The notes under the pieces: model-generated
Seen by the model: the letters and a program-made list of their open reading frames with translations, nothing else
The model's database searches: none
Told to the model about the DNA's origin: nothing
Origin: Salvator merianae
Taxonomy: Eukaryota; Chordata; Lepidosauria; Squamata; Teiidae
Length of the DNA stretch: 64,000 nt
NCBI GenBank assembly: GCA_003586115.2
Contig: QVOM02000116.1
Span: 32,899,062 to 32,963,061, forward strand
Reading direction: 5' to 3'
Position numbers and translations under genes: made by a program
Shown here: positions 48,738 through 61,557 of the stretch, piece after piece
Layout: each line of letters starts with the position of its first letter
Numbering within the stretch: position 1 is the first letter of the stretch

Positions 48738-50419
48738 GTATACGACTTATGTTTTTAGTTGATTTTATTATTATATTTTAATAGGAAGTGGTATATAAAT
48801 ATTTTAAATAAATAATTGTGATTTTTCCTGACTTTTTCCCTTTTATACAGAACTCCCCACAACTGCTGGGGTTGTCTAAAAACTATATGGGGTGCTGCAT
48901 GAATGAGAAGTTTCAGTGGTGCAATACTTGCCCAGTTTCTAACCCTTTTGAAGTGGCTACTGGAGTGATCATAACCATTTTCTAATATTAGTGCTTATTG
49001 ACAAATAATACAAGGTGAATGTAGGTGCAGGCACAGCTTAAGTGCCTTCACAATTAGCCAGAATTGCCACATCAGTCCTTGGAAGGATTACCCACACTCA
49101 AAGATGTTTACGTTCAGTTATATTTGCATGTTTTTTCAGCCTGTTTGACATCATTCAAATGAGGCCTCAGTTGGGAGGCCAAACAGCCTTAATTCTGGTA
49201 TGGCCTTCAGGGGTCACTAGGATCTTTGTTGTAGGTTGAATGCTCCTGCATTCACTGGCTGCTTCACCAGTCTGGGACTGGAAATACCTGGAAGTAAGAG
49301 TTGACGTGGGGGACATATGACAGATAAACATCAGCCTCACATCAATTTTGCAGAAAGGGGTCACCTCAGAGTGGAAAATCTCACTCTCCAAAAAGGTTTC
49401 CCTTTTGGCAATTGGTGTGGTTGGCAGCTACACTTACTGTAGTGACATGGGGCTGCCCTGCCTCCCAGTCAATCCTGTATCAATCATTATTCGTCATGTA
49501 GAAGTACCCTAAGTTCCAGCACCACATCTTTTAAACTTTTCTTTTGTAAAATTTAAACAGAAAAAAAGAAAAAGATAAGGAAAAGAATATTAAAAAAGGT
49601 AAAAGAAAAGAAAATTTGGTGATAACAAAGCAGAATTAATGTGTATAATTCTATACATAGTGGACCATTTGTCCATTTGAACTTTGTGTTGCTGGATTAC
49701 ATGTTCAGATGTTGAAAGTGCAATTAGGTCTGCAGTCTATTGCTGTACTGTAACCATATGCTGGTTTTTCCAGTATTTAAGTATAAGCCTTTGGCAACAG
49801 TGAGATGGTAGAGAAATCCACTTAGGTGGTCCATTAGTCACTTTCCAAGATAAAATAAATAATTAATAAAAATACAAAAGATTTTCTCAGTATATAGTTT
49901 ATAACCTAATGACTTCCTTTCAGAAAGAAATTACTTTACATTGCCAAAACATGCTTAAATGAGACATTTATTTCATTACATGTTCACTATAGTTCTATTA
50001 ACAAGAGTTGCAATGACCAGTAACTCCGAAAATACTGATTGGTGCTCAATAAGGCAAAGTCTATGGTCAAAAGAAAAGAAAGATACAAATACCACAGTCT
50101 TGATCTTTATTACATTTGTCTCCTAAACTCTGTATAGCATATTTATTAGTTAGCAAGATCTATTTTCTGTCAGCTGTTTTATGGTAACTGAAATTTATAA
50201 ATGAACCCAATAACTTCAAAGTTTCAGAAACGGAAGAAGTTCTGTTTCAAATAATGAAACCAACCTATGTTGTAATTCAAGTTATGGGCATAGTGCAAAC
50301 CAAACAATAAAACAGAGCACTTTCATGTAATAATTGATCTTTATCTGTCCAGCTACCCCCTCCGCACAAAAGAAGAAGGAAGGTGGTTACATTCACACAT
50401 GGCAAAAGAAGCATCTCAA

Positions 50420-50830
50420 TAATGTCTTTGGCTGCTTCCACACATGTGGAATAAGTGCAGGGCCAGTCTTAGGTCCATGTTGTGATGGCCTAGTATGGCC
50501 CAAAGTTGCTAACTGAGATTTTTCAATGGGCACCTAGAAATGGTCTACTTCTGGAGCTGTTCCTGGGAGTCTGGCAAAATGGTGCCAAATTCTACGCACT
50601 GGTAGGCTGACCCATGGAACACTTGGGAGACCATTTTGAAGTGGGCTTTCATTGCAGTAGGCTCTGGAATCATTTTTATACCAGGCCTGCTCCAGCACCT
50701 CATCTCATACAGATGCAGTATTCAAGAGGAGTCATGGCCTTCCCATGGACCAGTCTACGATACAGATGAGGTGTTGGAGCAGGACTGGTACCATAGAGAC
50801 AGTAATGTGTGACCCTTGTACGCTCATTTC
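50420..50830. mobile_element. Group B-like DNA transposon relic
   Basis: GGCTGCTTCCACACATGTGG at the left and group B interior motifs (GGGCACCTAGAAATGGTC; ACCATTTTGAAGTGGGC). The stretch TCCAGCACCTCATCTCATAC at 50692 is nearly inverted at 50760-50780, giving a terminal palindrome. Confidence 0.45.
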
Positions 50831-50834
50831 ATCT

Positions 50835-51400
50835 CTAATTCACCTTTTCTAACCTGTAATGTTCATGAGAGAGGCAAGGGGTAGATTGGCATGTGATTAA
50901 TCTCACCTCCAAACAGTCTCAAGGCAGTCTTAGGGTGTGATCACACAGGTCATTTGTAGGGTGTTTATTTCCAAAGGCTCAACTCATTTGTGAACACAGG
51001 AAAAAACAAACAAACCATCACACAGTTTTTAAAAGAAACACCCCAAAGCCTTCTGCCTTGCTTCTCTTTTTCTCATCACCTTCACCTTGAAGCGTAGCAA
51101 CCCCTCCGTAGCAACAAGAGCTCACCATTCATTGGATAACACCAGCCAGATTTCTGGGTCCCTGATTGATCTGCGCCTAGCAGCTATTTCCTTTGGCTAC
51201 AGGACCCCTGAAGCTTCCCGCCCTATTTGTCTGAAACAGGATTCTTGCCCAAAAAGCTTTTCTTTCCTGTTTGTGGAAGGGATAGATATACCAAGGCTTG
51301 GGGACAGGGTAAGTGTTCTTTTTTAATTTGATGTGTGTTTGCAGGGTCTCAGAATTGTCCCAAGGGCATCCAAAAACATGTGTGAGAACAAACCCTTAAA
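50835..51400. mobile_element. Group E relic and adjoining DNA-transposon relic
   Basis: 50835-50900 repeats the interior of the 28.7 kb element (TTCACCTTTTCTAACCTGTA, AATGTTCATGAGAGAGG). 50933-51397 has weak inverted ends, AGGGTGTGATCACACAGG against ATGTGTGAGAACAAACCCT. Inside, an 80-codon open stretch ends at a good-looking donor (GACAGG|GTAAGT) but has no ATG and no recognised domain, so it is not called a gene. Confidence 0.4.
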
Positions 51401-54400
51401 GCTACCTCACCCTGTATGAATACAGCTGAAGAATTTCTGACATCCTCACTCTTAGAAGAATGGAGACATTTGTTCCACTTTTGTTCTTAGCAAAATTTCA
51501 ACTTCCCATGGATTTAAGAATAAAGCTACATATTCATGTTGCCCCCAAGGTGAGATTTAAATATCTCCCTATCCTGAACAGGCTTTAAGCTCCTGTGGCT
51601 ACCTTAAGGCAGTGAACAAGTCTCATTCACATTCCCGTGCTTATGATGTTCTGTTGATTTGGCTTGAAGTGGCCATTTAGTCACTTCAGCCAAAAGAGGG
51701 TTGGCCTATTCCTACATGGTGTGATCAACTGGCATAGAGGCAGAAAAATAAGCTCCTGCACATCCCAAGCTAACTTGGATAGAAACAGTTTGGAAGGCTT
51801 CCTGCAATAGCTGGGTCAATTCCTGAGGGGGCTCTTGCCTTCAGCTGCCTCCCACCCTCCTTCAAGCGCATGCAGCCTATCTCACAATTATACACTTTCC
51901 TTGATTTCTATTTATGGCTTGTTAAGGGGAAAAAGCCACCTAAAAGTAGAGAGGCAATAAATAACAGCAAAACAGAAAAATGGCATATTTACTTTATACT
52001 CTTGGGGCTTCTTCATGCTTCATGTGGCTTGGTGTAGGCTTCACACAAATCTTGCACAGACTTTACAATGTCTGCATTGCATCATCCAAAGTTTACAGTG
52101 TAGTATTCACAAGCAAAAGCCAATTTTTTTTTGGATTGAATTAATGACTGCTCACATGCAGTGTACGAACACTGTAAAATGTGTATATGAATACTGGTAG
52201 CTTGGTGGTGTGAGAAACGGGAAGAAAATAAATACCTGTTTTAGTTATTTAATCTCAATATGCTTAACTTGAGGTCTTTACTGAGGGGCCTGACACCTTG
52301 CATGTAAGAGGCTTCTTCACAGTTTTATAAGGTGACTTTAATCAGTAAGAGTGAAGTTGGCTAGAAAAACGTATTGGTATGTGAAAGAGTAAGACCAAGT
52401 ATGCAAGGGAGCTTAGTTCTATGGTCAGCTTTGCCATCTAGTGGTTAGAACTAACTAGATAATATTTTACATCTCTGTCTGTGAGAAATAGTAACTATTT
52501 TGTGTATGAAATTTAATTTTTATATATTCCATATGAAATATGATGGCAGTTAGTAGTTCAGGCTTTTCAGCAAGTTTACTTCTACACTGATGTCATCAGT
52601 TAAAGTAAAAGTAAGGGAGAATTAAAAAAACAAAACAAAACAAAAACCAAGATACAAAGCTGAGCAAGACACTTTTTGTGACAGGAGTAGTAGCAATTTC
52701 GTTATCTGAGGAGAGCCAGAATAGCTTTGGGACACCACTTTGCTCTTGGATAAAAAGGTAGCAACAGTACTCCTTGTACTATGTTGTATCCTACGAAGGT
52801 ATCTCTCACCACAATTATCTATGAATTTGTAACCATTTTGTTTACTTATATAACCCTTTTGTTTACATTTGTGACCATTTTGTTGCTGATGAGGGCAAAA
52901 GCTAGGACTACCAGATCAATGCTGTAGCAGTTCTTTTGGGTGTCTGTTCACTTTCAGGACCAGTCCAAGATTCTGATACTTACCATTAAAACTCTGTAAG
53001 TTCTTTGTACCAACTGGATTTCTATAATATGATAGTATTTCTCACTTTGCATTGCTGAACAGATATGGTCAAAAGTTTTTTCGTTTTATGAAATGGGAAA
53101 ATTGAGTGCCAGGGCTGAGGCCTGAGGCCTTGTAAAGAGCTCCTTAACGAAGTCTAGGATTGCTGTCCTGGTTTTGCTTTCAGAGTGATGTATGTAAGCC
53201 TTTCTCTTATGTCAAAAGTTGAAAAGTCAGCTATAATTACACTGAAGGCACTGTGGAGCTAGCATGCTTACTTAAGAAAAATTATGAACTAGCAGATCTC
53301 TGTCATACTGTTCTCTGAATGTGCTATAAGTTGCAGCTCCACTTAAGCACTTAAGGTGTCTGTGTATCAGTGACTTCATTTTCACAGCCTGACGGAAGTG
53401 GCTCATTGTCTCATTTGCTACCAGCCAAGCTGTGTTGAAGCAGTAGCACTTGTGCACAGAAGCTGAGATTGGCTGCCTTCTCACAAGTCGGCCTTTGTGC
53501 ACAAGAGTGCCTCTTCAGGCACCTTAACCTATATTGATGTAACATTGCGAGGTGAGTGAAGGTTGGAGTGTAAGGTAGTGATTTGAGTGTAAGGCTGAGG
53601 TAGAGATTTGAGGTAGAGTGTGAGTGTAAGGCTATGAATCTTAGGTGCCCTTCCTGGGCCTCAGGGTGTTAGTGACTTTCTGCAGGCATTTCAGGGAGGG
53701 AAGACATGTAGATAGACTGCCTTGGAGACCCAGAAAGGGTGTCTGTGGTCTTTCTTATAAGGAAATTTACTGTTTGCCTAAAACTTTTGCGCAGTACTGT
53801 ATATGCCATTTTTCTTTAAGTGCATACACACACATTTCAAAATATAAAATGAAATAAATAAAAACATAAAATTGCAGATTATTTGGAACCAGAAGAGTGA
53901 TTTTATATTATTGCCACAAGCTCCCAGACTGGGAACTTGCTCAGTCTCAGTAGGGACCATATGCCATGTGGAAAGTGACAAAACCCTTGAGTGATCTGTT
54001 GTCTGAGAAATCTTGGGGGGAGGGGCAAGCAACATTATGATCCCTTTGGCATTAGGAAGGGTCCACACTGGATTGTTTAAAAAGTAAATCGGGGGAGTCC
54101 AAATAGAAAATGAGACACAGTAATCACCAGCAGTGAGAGGAATATTGCCTCCTCTAGAACTATATGCTAAGCATCCTTAAACTATATTCTGAAAGAATGA
54201 CACCCGCTAGGAAATGAACCCAAATATTAAAGGACAGCCTTTTTGAGGTATGACTTTCTCCCTTTTTAGTATTCTGTTATCATTTACCATGCAGAAGAGG
54301 CCATTAGAGGATATAACTAGGTGTTCTGGCCTGCAGTGTCCTCAGTTTGCTGGCATCAAGCTGTGTGAATCCATTTCATCAGATCCAGACCAGTCAGCTG

Positions 54401-55610
54401 ATACAGTGTCTGGCCAGCACAAGTCTTGATATGAGTCAGCTCATACTGGGCCTAGATAATGCTAGTGGGCTGAAACAAAAATTACAAACAATAGCAAATT
54501 GCATTGGTTCCATTTTCTTAGGGTCTGGTATACAAGCTTTCTAAAATCAACCTTTAAGAAGTCTTCCTTGTGGAGAAAAAGATCCTTGCATTGAAAATGT
54601 GGCTGGCTTCTGCAGTATTGGCCTTAAAAGCACTTAGAATGAAAATTGGATTTTTTCCAGTTGTAACATGGTTTTAAATGATATATTGGCTTGTTCCATT
54701 GGTGCGTTTTCACACTTAAATTTTTGGAGACTGGAATTGGGTGGAGAAGAAAGCTGGCTATTGTCTCATGGTTACCAGTCACTCTTCTTCTTAAAGGTAT
54801 AGATGCATTTCTCCTCACTCTCCAAGACTGATTCCCCCTTCCCCTTTAGAACTGTTGCTGTAGTTGGAATGGAACCATATTTGCTAATTACTTTATTTGG
54901 TTTGCATTGCAAGCAGTGGGCAACAGAAACTGGTTTCTCAGCAGTTCACTGGACTCCTTCCCTAGTTCTGCACATGGGCAGCTCTGTTCTCCCAGGAAAA
55001 GCAAAGTCTCTGTCCCCCCCCCAGCTCTTCAGCATCTCATTGATGCTACAGGGGACAATTTAATGTATCCCAACCTCAAATGCATTATAAAAAATGAGGG
55101 CAAAGGCTGTAGGAGAAGAAGGGCTTTGTGAACAAAGCTTATTGTAAAGAATTCTGGCTGTGCAGGACTCCTGAATGTCTTCAATGTATGATAAGTTCAT
55201 CCACATGTTTGGATCTTACTATTGAGTAATGAAGACTCTAAAGTTGCTCAAAAGGAAAAGAAAGGTGCCGTATTTTGTGTTCTACCTGATTTTCAACTTT
55301 ATTTTCTTTTTCTGCATATTTTGCCATATATATCTAATTTCTGGAATCGAGAGCCTCTCATTTGTTTTTTTCTTTGCATAACCATAAGCTCCAGGGAAAG
55401 CTACACAAACAAGCAAAATTGAATTAAAATATAAAGTTCTGTTACAGTAAAGTGGTGTTTTCAGAATAGCTGGTTTGCTTATAGAAAACTAAATATTTTC
55501 AAGAAATCTAAGAGGCAGTATGTTTATCATTGGAATATTTTAACCCGCCCATGTGTATATGTGAATGCATATGGCGATGTGTAAATAATACCTATTCATC
55601 GTAGCATATA

Positions 55611-56159
55611 AGCCATTTCTGCACTTACCTTGCTTGTCCAGTCCAGTAGGACTGGCCAGATTGGAGTGGTTCAAGTTGCTGTACTGCTCCTTCTGTCCTG
55701 GAACAAGTTTTCCATACTTGGAAGTCTGTTCCAGGATAGGTCCCCTGCTGCCTCCAAAGATCATGCAACCTTCAGAGCTATCTTCTAGGTTCTCTGATGG
55801 CTAGGAACTAAAGTTCCTGGCTTTGGAGCCTGAGGGGGACCCATTCTGGTGGTGTAATTTGGTGCACTATCAAAATGGGTCACCCTGCTAAACTGAAACA
55901 GGTAGATGTGTGCCCTTTTGCATGCTTTCCTGTTCCATTCCAGAGGGCCCTGGGCCACTGGGAAACCTGTTAAAATAGGTCTAGTGGTATCCCCAGTCTA
56001 GGTGACCATTTTAGCTGCCTAGATTGGTCTATGCTCCATCCAATGCAGATGAAGCGTACTAGAAGGGAGTGGGACCTCCCCATAAACCATACCAGTATGT
56101 GGAAGGGAGGCCTCTGGGCCTTTTGCTGTCCCAGTCCAAAGGTAAGTGTGGAAAGGCCC
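55611..56159. mobile_element. Group B DNA transposon, best copy
   Basis: A 549-bp element with inverted ends AGCCATTTCTGCACTTACC and GGTAAGTGTGGAAAGGCCC, flanked on both sides by ATA (55608-55610 and 56160-56162). The interior has the AGGAACTAAAGTTCCTGGC hairpin and a GGTCCCCTGCT/GGTCACCCTGCT pair. Its termini resemble those of the 180-bp group A MITEs, so the two groups may depend on the same transposase. No coding sequence. Confidence 0.8.
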
Positions 56160-56539
56160 ATAGAATCTGTACTTGAAATGCAAGTGGAATATGCTAGTCC
56201 TTAGACACCCATTTACCCCCCTGGCATTCAGGAACTATTGAATGAATTGAAACAAAATGATCAGCTGAAGATTTTTGCTGCTTTTCACTTGCAGAGCAAT
56301 TCCAACTCATTTCTAGGCCTTCTATAACGTTTCTATGTTACCCATATTGGGCAGCCATTCTTCTATTCTTTATGCTACTCAGCGGTAAGGAGCAGGGTTC
56401 TTTTCTGTGTTTGATTTAGAAGAATGATGCTTCAGAGATGCAAGGGGTTTCCTTTTGTGTGGTGGCTGGCCTCCAGACTTTGAAAGAGCCTCCCAGCTGA
56501 GGTTTGTCATGGACCAACACTGTATGGTGTTCAGCATCT

Positions 56540-56727
56540 GGTTAAAAAATATATCTTCACCCAGCCCTTTGATTCTTAGCTTCCCTCTACCAGAGTGGCC
56601 GAGGGCTGTAATTTGGAATGTATTTTAATTTTGTTTAACTGTTATACATTTTATCTTTATTAGTATTGTGACCCACCCTGGGACCTTCAGGTGAAGGGTG
56701 GGATATAAATACTCGAATAAATGAGAA
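56540..56727 (+). mobile_element. L2/CR1-type LINE 3' end
   Basis: Runs from a remnant coding-like stretch through TTATTAGTATTGTGACCCACC, GGGACCTTCAGGTGAAGGGT and GGGATATAAATACTCGAATA. This is a typical reptile L2-like end, and its reversed sibling is at 45355. Confidence 0.7.
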
Positions 56728-56774
56728 TGCAATTCAGTAGATGCTAGAACAGCAGGGATTGTATCAAGAGGAAG

Positions 56775-57042
56775 TTAATCCAAGTAGGCAGTTGTTCGCA
56801 TCTTACAGCTTAGCATGGTATAACAATACTATGCTAGGCTGTACAAGACACAGCAGTGTGGTGTCCATTTGCACTTCAAGGGCTGGAGCAGCCCTGTATC
56901 CAGCAGAGGGAGCACTGCTGACTGGGAGCCATCCAGGAACAGCTGTAGATGCTTCCAGATGCTGTGATGGCAGTGCCATGCCGATGGACCTGTCCGGTGA
57001 GCATCCAGAAGCACATCGGCAGGCTAATGTAAACAGGCCCTA
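56775..57042. mobile_element. Group D-like DNA transposon relic
   Basis: GC-richer block ending TAATGTAAACAGGCCC, a group D-type terminus. The interior (GTCCATTTGCACTTCAAGGG, GATGGCAGTGCCATGCCGAT) resembles 26811-27188. The left end is uncertain. Confidence 0.45.
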
Positions 57043-57399
57043 AGATGAAATTTAAAAATAAGGATGTTAGAAGCAGAAGAACTGAAGATACTTGAGTCCG
57101 TTATTCAAATAAGAGGGTAGAACAGTGAAAAATTAAAAATACCACTGCATTCAGTGCTTTGCTGCAGAAAAATGTCACTTAATTCCATCACAAATGGTCT
57201 GCACTTAATATTTTCACTTAGCAGTGTTTGATTTTGTTAAAATGTCCTTATTGGACATTCCATATTTTCCAGTTTCTTCTAGTTCTGTGCCCCAATTATG
57301 GAACATAGCATTAACTGGAACATAGTGTTTAAGACTATTTGAATGTTGGAAGAATGGAGGAAGGAGGCTTCCATTCACAGTTTTCATCTCACTTGTCAC

Positions 57400-58340
57400 A
57401 GTGTTTGGCTTGTTATGGCGTGTTCCATAGTTCTGCTTTGAACCTAAACTTTTGAATATGACTACAATATCCATTTGCAGAGGAAATGACTGCTAAAAGA
57501 GCCAAATGCAACTGATGGTCTCATGATCCTTGTCATCCTTTTTATAGATGTTAGATTAGTGGTGTGCAATTGTGTTGTTTGCTCCTGGTTGTTGACAATG
57601 AGTCATTGGTCCTTTCCTGATTGTTGTCCATTAGCATAATCCTTGATGGTGTAGTTAACAAAGAATCATTGGTCTGTTCCTGACAGTTGTACAGTAGCAT
57701 AATCCTTAATGATGAGTTGCTATTTTGCTGTGTAAATGTTTGGGCTGTTGTATGTTTCCTCTGCTGTTGATTTTTGTTGTTGTTTTTGAAGAGAGGCTTC
57801 CAAGTATTGCTGTGTATTCCTTGGTCCCTGTTAAAATTATATGGATGTTTTATTTCAGTGGTTTCCCTTGTGGGCAATTCATAGTATCCCTTAACTCTGG
57901 CTATTTCTTCTGTATATTCAAATAGAATTTTGTAGTTTTCAATCCATGCATGTTCTGCAGATTTGTCAGTTTGCATGAGGCATACATGTCTTTAATGTTC
58001 ACATTTTCTTTTATCTCCAGTGTGACTACATAAACCTTTCCATACTCACATGGTATTTTGTAAATGCTTGAGATATGGGGGTTGAGAATAACTTTTGCTG
58101 GTCTCAACATCTGGCCAATTTTTGTAGTTGGTCTGAAGACTGTTTTGATCCCTTTTCTGTTTAATAATTTGCCTATGCAATCTTGTTATCCATTGATTGT
58201 AGGGTAGGAATGCTTATCCATCACCTTTTTCTTCTTTCTGTTTTGGTTGCTTCTGACTTTTGTTGGGGCTAGTCTCTTGGTGGATATCCTTGCCTTTAAT
58301 TATACTATTCCTTTTTGGTGGGAGGGAAAGTGATTATTCT
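57400..58340 (-). pseudogene. Penelope-like element, GIY-YIG endonuclease relic
   Basis: On the minus strand two overlapping frames read, in order, KGIKTVFRPTTKIGQMLRPA, a SSIYKIPCEYGKVYVVTLEI block, then AEHAWIENYKILFEYTEEIA and TTEIKHPYNFNRDQGI. This follows the end of Penelope-like retroelement proteins: the link after the reverse transcriptase, the IYxIPCxCGKxYIG core of the GIY-YIG nuclease, an AEHA block and an EAIEIxKHxNNFNRxxG block. The G of the YIG triad is replaced (YVV) and the frame is broken, so it is inactive. A glutamine/asparagine-rich 3' part contains a short duplicated segment (the NNQERTNDSLSTT type). Confidence 0.8.
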
Positions 58341-58949
58341 AAAACTTTCATGCCAGTTTTCCATGAAAAAAACAGGATGTGTGTGTCTCTCTGCAATAGA
58401 TTCCTCTCAATTAGTATTGGTATTATGTCAAGTAGTTAGCATAGCCTGAGGGGCGAGCCACAATTAATACTATGCAAGCACTGTACCTAGGAGCTATGTT
58501 CCCTCTGAGGTTCACCTGGGCACAAAAGTGCTGGTAAAGAGACCTCTTCTGAACTGGCAGCTCATCCTACCAACTCATTTTTCTGCTGTTCCTCCTGCCC
58601 GCCCCTTAATCCCTCTATTTACATTAAAGTCAATTGCTCTATTTATGCAATTTCTGTTTGCTTGCTACTTTTCTGCAACAGTACCTTTGCATAACTTGAG
58701 TGCAGTTGCACTGTGAAGCTTTTGTGGGTATCTGGACTACAGTTGGTGCCAACCCACTTCTCATACTAAAGTCACATTCCTTCAAATGGTGTGTGTTATG
58801 TAAATAATTGCATATTTTGATTTTCTCAAATAGTATATAAAAAAATGTAAATACAGTATATTGAATGCAAGTGCATTCCTATATCCAGACAGTAAATCCC
58901 TTGAGATACTGTTTCAAGTCTGTATACCTAATTTTGCTGAACCTTAGCT

Positions 58950-61557
58950 AGAAAACTCCTTCATGGATCATGGCCTTGTCATAGCAGAGGGATTTGCGTA
59001 ACTCAGTGGACCTATGAGCTATGCTGTGCAGGCTAACCAAGATGGACAGAAGTCAGTGAATTAAAATTGACAGGAATGGGTAAATTTAACTCAGATGACC
59101 ATTATATTTGCTACTGTTGGCAAGAATCCCTAAAAGGAACGGAATAGCCCTCATAGTCAATAAAAAGGAGAGAACAGTACTGAGAGGCAATCTCAAAAAT
59201 CACAAAATGATCTCTGAATCCAAGGCAAACCGTTCAATATTACAGTAATCCAGGTCTGTGCCCTAACCACTGATGCCAAAGAGGCTAAAGTTGGCCAGTT
59301 CTGCAAAGACCTACAACACCTTCTAGAACTAACACCAAAAAAGATGTCACTTTCATCATAGGGAATTGGAATTCTAAAGTAGGAAATCAAAAAATAACTG
59401 AAATAACAGTCAAGTTTGTCATTGGAGTACAAAATGAAAAAAGGCAGAAACTAATGGAATATTGGCAAGATAATATTCTTTTCCAATAGCCCCAAAGGCA
59501 ACTCTACATATGGATATCACCAGGTGGTCAGATTGATTATACACTTTGCAGCCAAAGATCGGTAAGTAAAAACAAAACCTGGAGCTGACTGTGGCTCAGA
59601 TAATGAGTTTCTTACTATAAAATTCAGACTTAAATTGAAAAAGTAGGAAAAAAACCACACAAAATCATACAGGTATGACCTAAATAATATCCCTTATGAA
59701 ATATGTAATGGAGGTGATGAATAGATTTAGTGAAGGTGATGAATAGATCTGGTAGACAGAGTGCATAAAGAATAATGGACAGAAGTTCATAATAATGTAC
59801 AGAAGACAGTAACAAAAACCATCCCCCCCGCAAAAGAAGAGCACAAATGCAAAATGACTGTCTGATGAAGCTTTGCAAATAGCTGAGGAAAGAAGGAAAG
59901 AAAAGGCAAGGGAGAAACTGAATACTGCTTTGCAGAGAATAGCAAGGAGAGATAAGAAAGCTTTCATAAATAAGCAATGAAAAGAAATAGAAAAGAAAAA
60001 ATGGGAAAGACAAGAGATTTCTTCAAGAAAATTGCAGATATCAAGGGAATATTTCCTGAAACAATGAGCATGATAAAGGATAAAAATGGTAGAGACCTAA
60101 CAGAAGTGGAAGAAATTAAAAATGGTGTCAAGAATACATAGAAGAATTATACAAGAAAGATCTCAACATCACTGATAACCACAGTGGTGTGGCCACTGAC
60201 CTAGAGCCAAACTTCCTGGAGAGTGGAGTCAAATGGATCTTAGGAAGCATTGCTAACAACTAGGCTAGCAGGGGCGATGGAATTCCAGTTGAAATATTTA
60301 AAATCCTAAAAGAAGATGCTGTTAAAGTGCTGCACCCAATATGCCAACAAATTTGGAAAACTCAGCAGTTGCTACAGGATTGGAAAAGGTCAGTTTATGT
60401 TCCAATTCTGAAGAAGGCCAATGCTAAGAAATGTTCAAACTACTGAACAATTGTGCCCATTTCACACACTGGCAAGTTTATGCTGAAGATTCTGCAAGCT
60501 AGTCAGCAGCAATATGTGAACCAAGAACTATCAGAAGTGCAAGCTAGTTTTCGAGAGGCAGAGAAACTAGAGATCAAATTACCAATATTTGCTGGATTAT
60601 GGAGAAAGCAAAGGAATTGCAGAAAAACATCTACTTCATTGACTTCACTAAAGCATTGGACTGTGTGGATCACCACAAATTGTGACAACCTGTATGTGGG
60701 TCAAGAAGCAACAGTTAAAATTGAACATGGAACAAGTGATTGGTCAAGGTTGGGAAAGAAGTATGGCAAGACCGTATATTATCACCCTATTTATTTAACT
60801 TATATGCAGAGTACATCATGCAAGGTACCAAGCAGGATTAATCAACAGCTGGAATTAAGAATGCTGGGTGAAATATCAACAACCTCAGATATGCAGACAA
60901 TACTACTCTGATGGCAGAAAATGAAGAAGAATTAAGGAGTCTCTCGATGAGGGTGAAAAAGCAGAGTGCAAAAGCCAGCTTGAAACACAACATTAAAATT
61001 AATTTAATCATGGTACCTGGCAAATAGAGGAGGAAGAAATGGAAGCGGTGTAAGATTTTATTTTCTTGGGCTCAAAGATCTCTGCAAACAGTGACTGCAG
61101 CCTTCCTGACAAAGGTCCATATAGTCAAAGTTGTGGTTTTCCCAACAGCACATAAAGAAGGCAGAGCACCGAAGAACTGATGTTTTTGCATTGTGATGCT
61201 GGAGAAGACTTTTGAGAGTTCCTTGTACTGCAAGAAGATCAAATCACTCAATACTAAAGGGGAAACAGCTCTGACTGCTCATTGGAAAGACAGCTACTGA
61301 TGCTGAAGCTCAAATATTTAAGCCTTGTAATGCAAAGACAAAACTTATTAGAAAAGGTCCTGATCCTGGGAAAAATTGAAGGTCAAAAGGAGAAGGGGGT
61401 GGCAGAGGATGAGATGAATAGATAGTGTCATGGAAGCAATGATCATGAGCTTGGGCAGACTTTGAGTGGCAGTGAAGAACAGGGAGGCCCGGCATGCTGT
61501 GGTCCGTGGGGTCGTAAAGAGTCAGACACGGCTGAGCGAATGAGCAACAACAACAAA
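58950..61557 (+). pseudogene. RTE-BovB LINE, near full length but inactive
   Basis: Starts with the BovB 5' region (TTCATGGATCATGGCCTTGT) and ends with GGGGTCGTAAAGAGTCAGAC, then a GACACGGCTGAGCGAATGAG and CAACAACAACAA tail. In between, broken frames show the endonuclease (a GADCGSDNE block near 59590), the connector (KDLNI and SGGDGIPVEIF blocks, 60160-60300), and the reverse transcriptase (RSVYVPILKKANAKKCSNY near 60390; an FIDFTKALDCVDHHKL block near 60635). The catalytic YADD motif is YADN near 60890. Many frameshifts and stops make it dead. The minus-strand open frames across 59630-60013 are shadows of its A-rich coding strand. Confidence 0.92.

Noticed and set aside
51087..51326. 80-codon open stretch ending at a strong GTAAGT donor
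   Set aside because: There is no ATG, no clear acceptor and no domain, and it lies in a probable DNA-transposon relic.
59630..60013. Minus-strand Phe/Leu-rich open frame of 127 codons
   Set aside because: It is the antisense of the A-rich coding strand of the BovB LINE.
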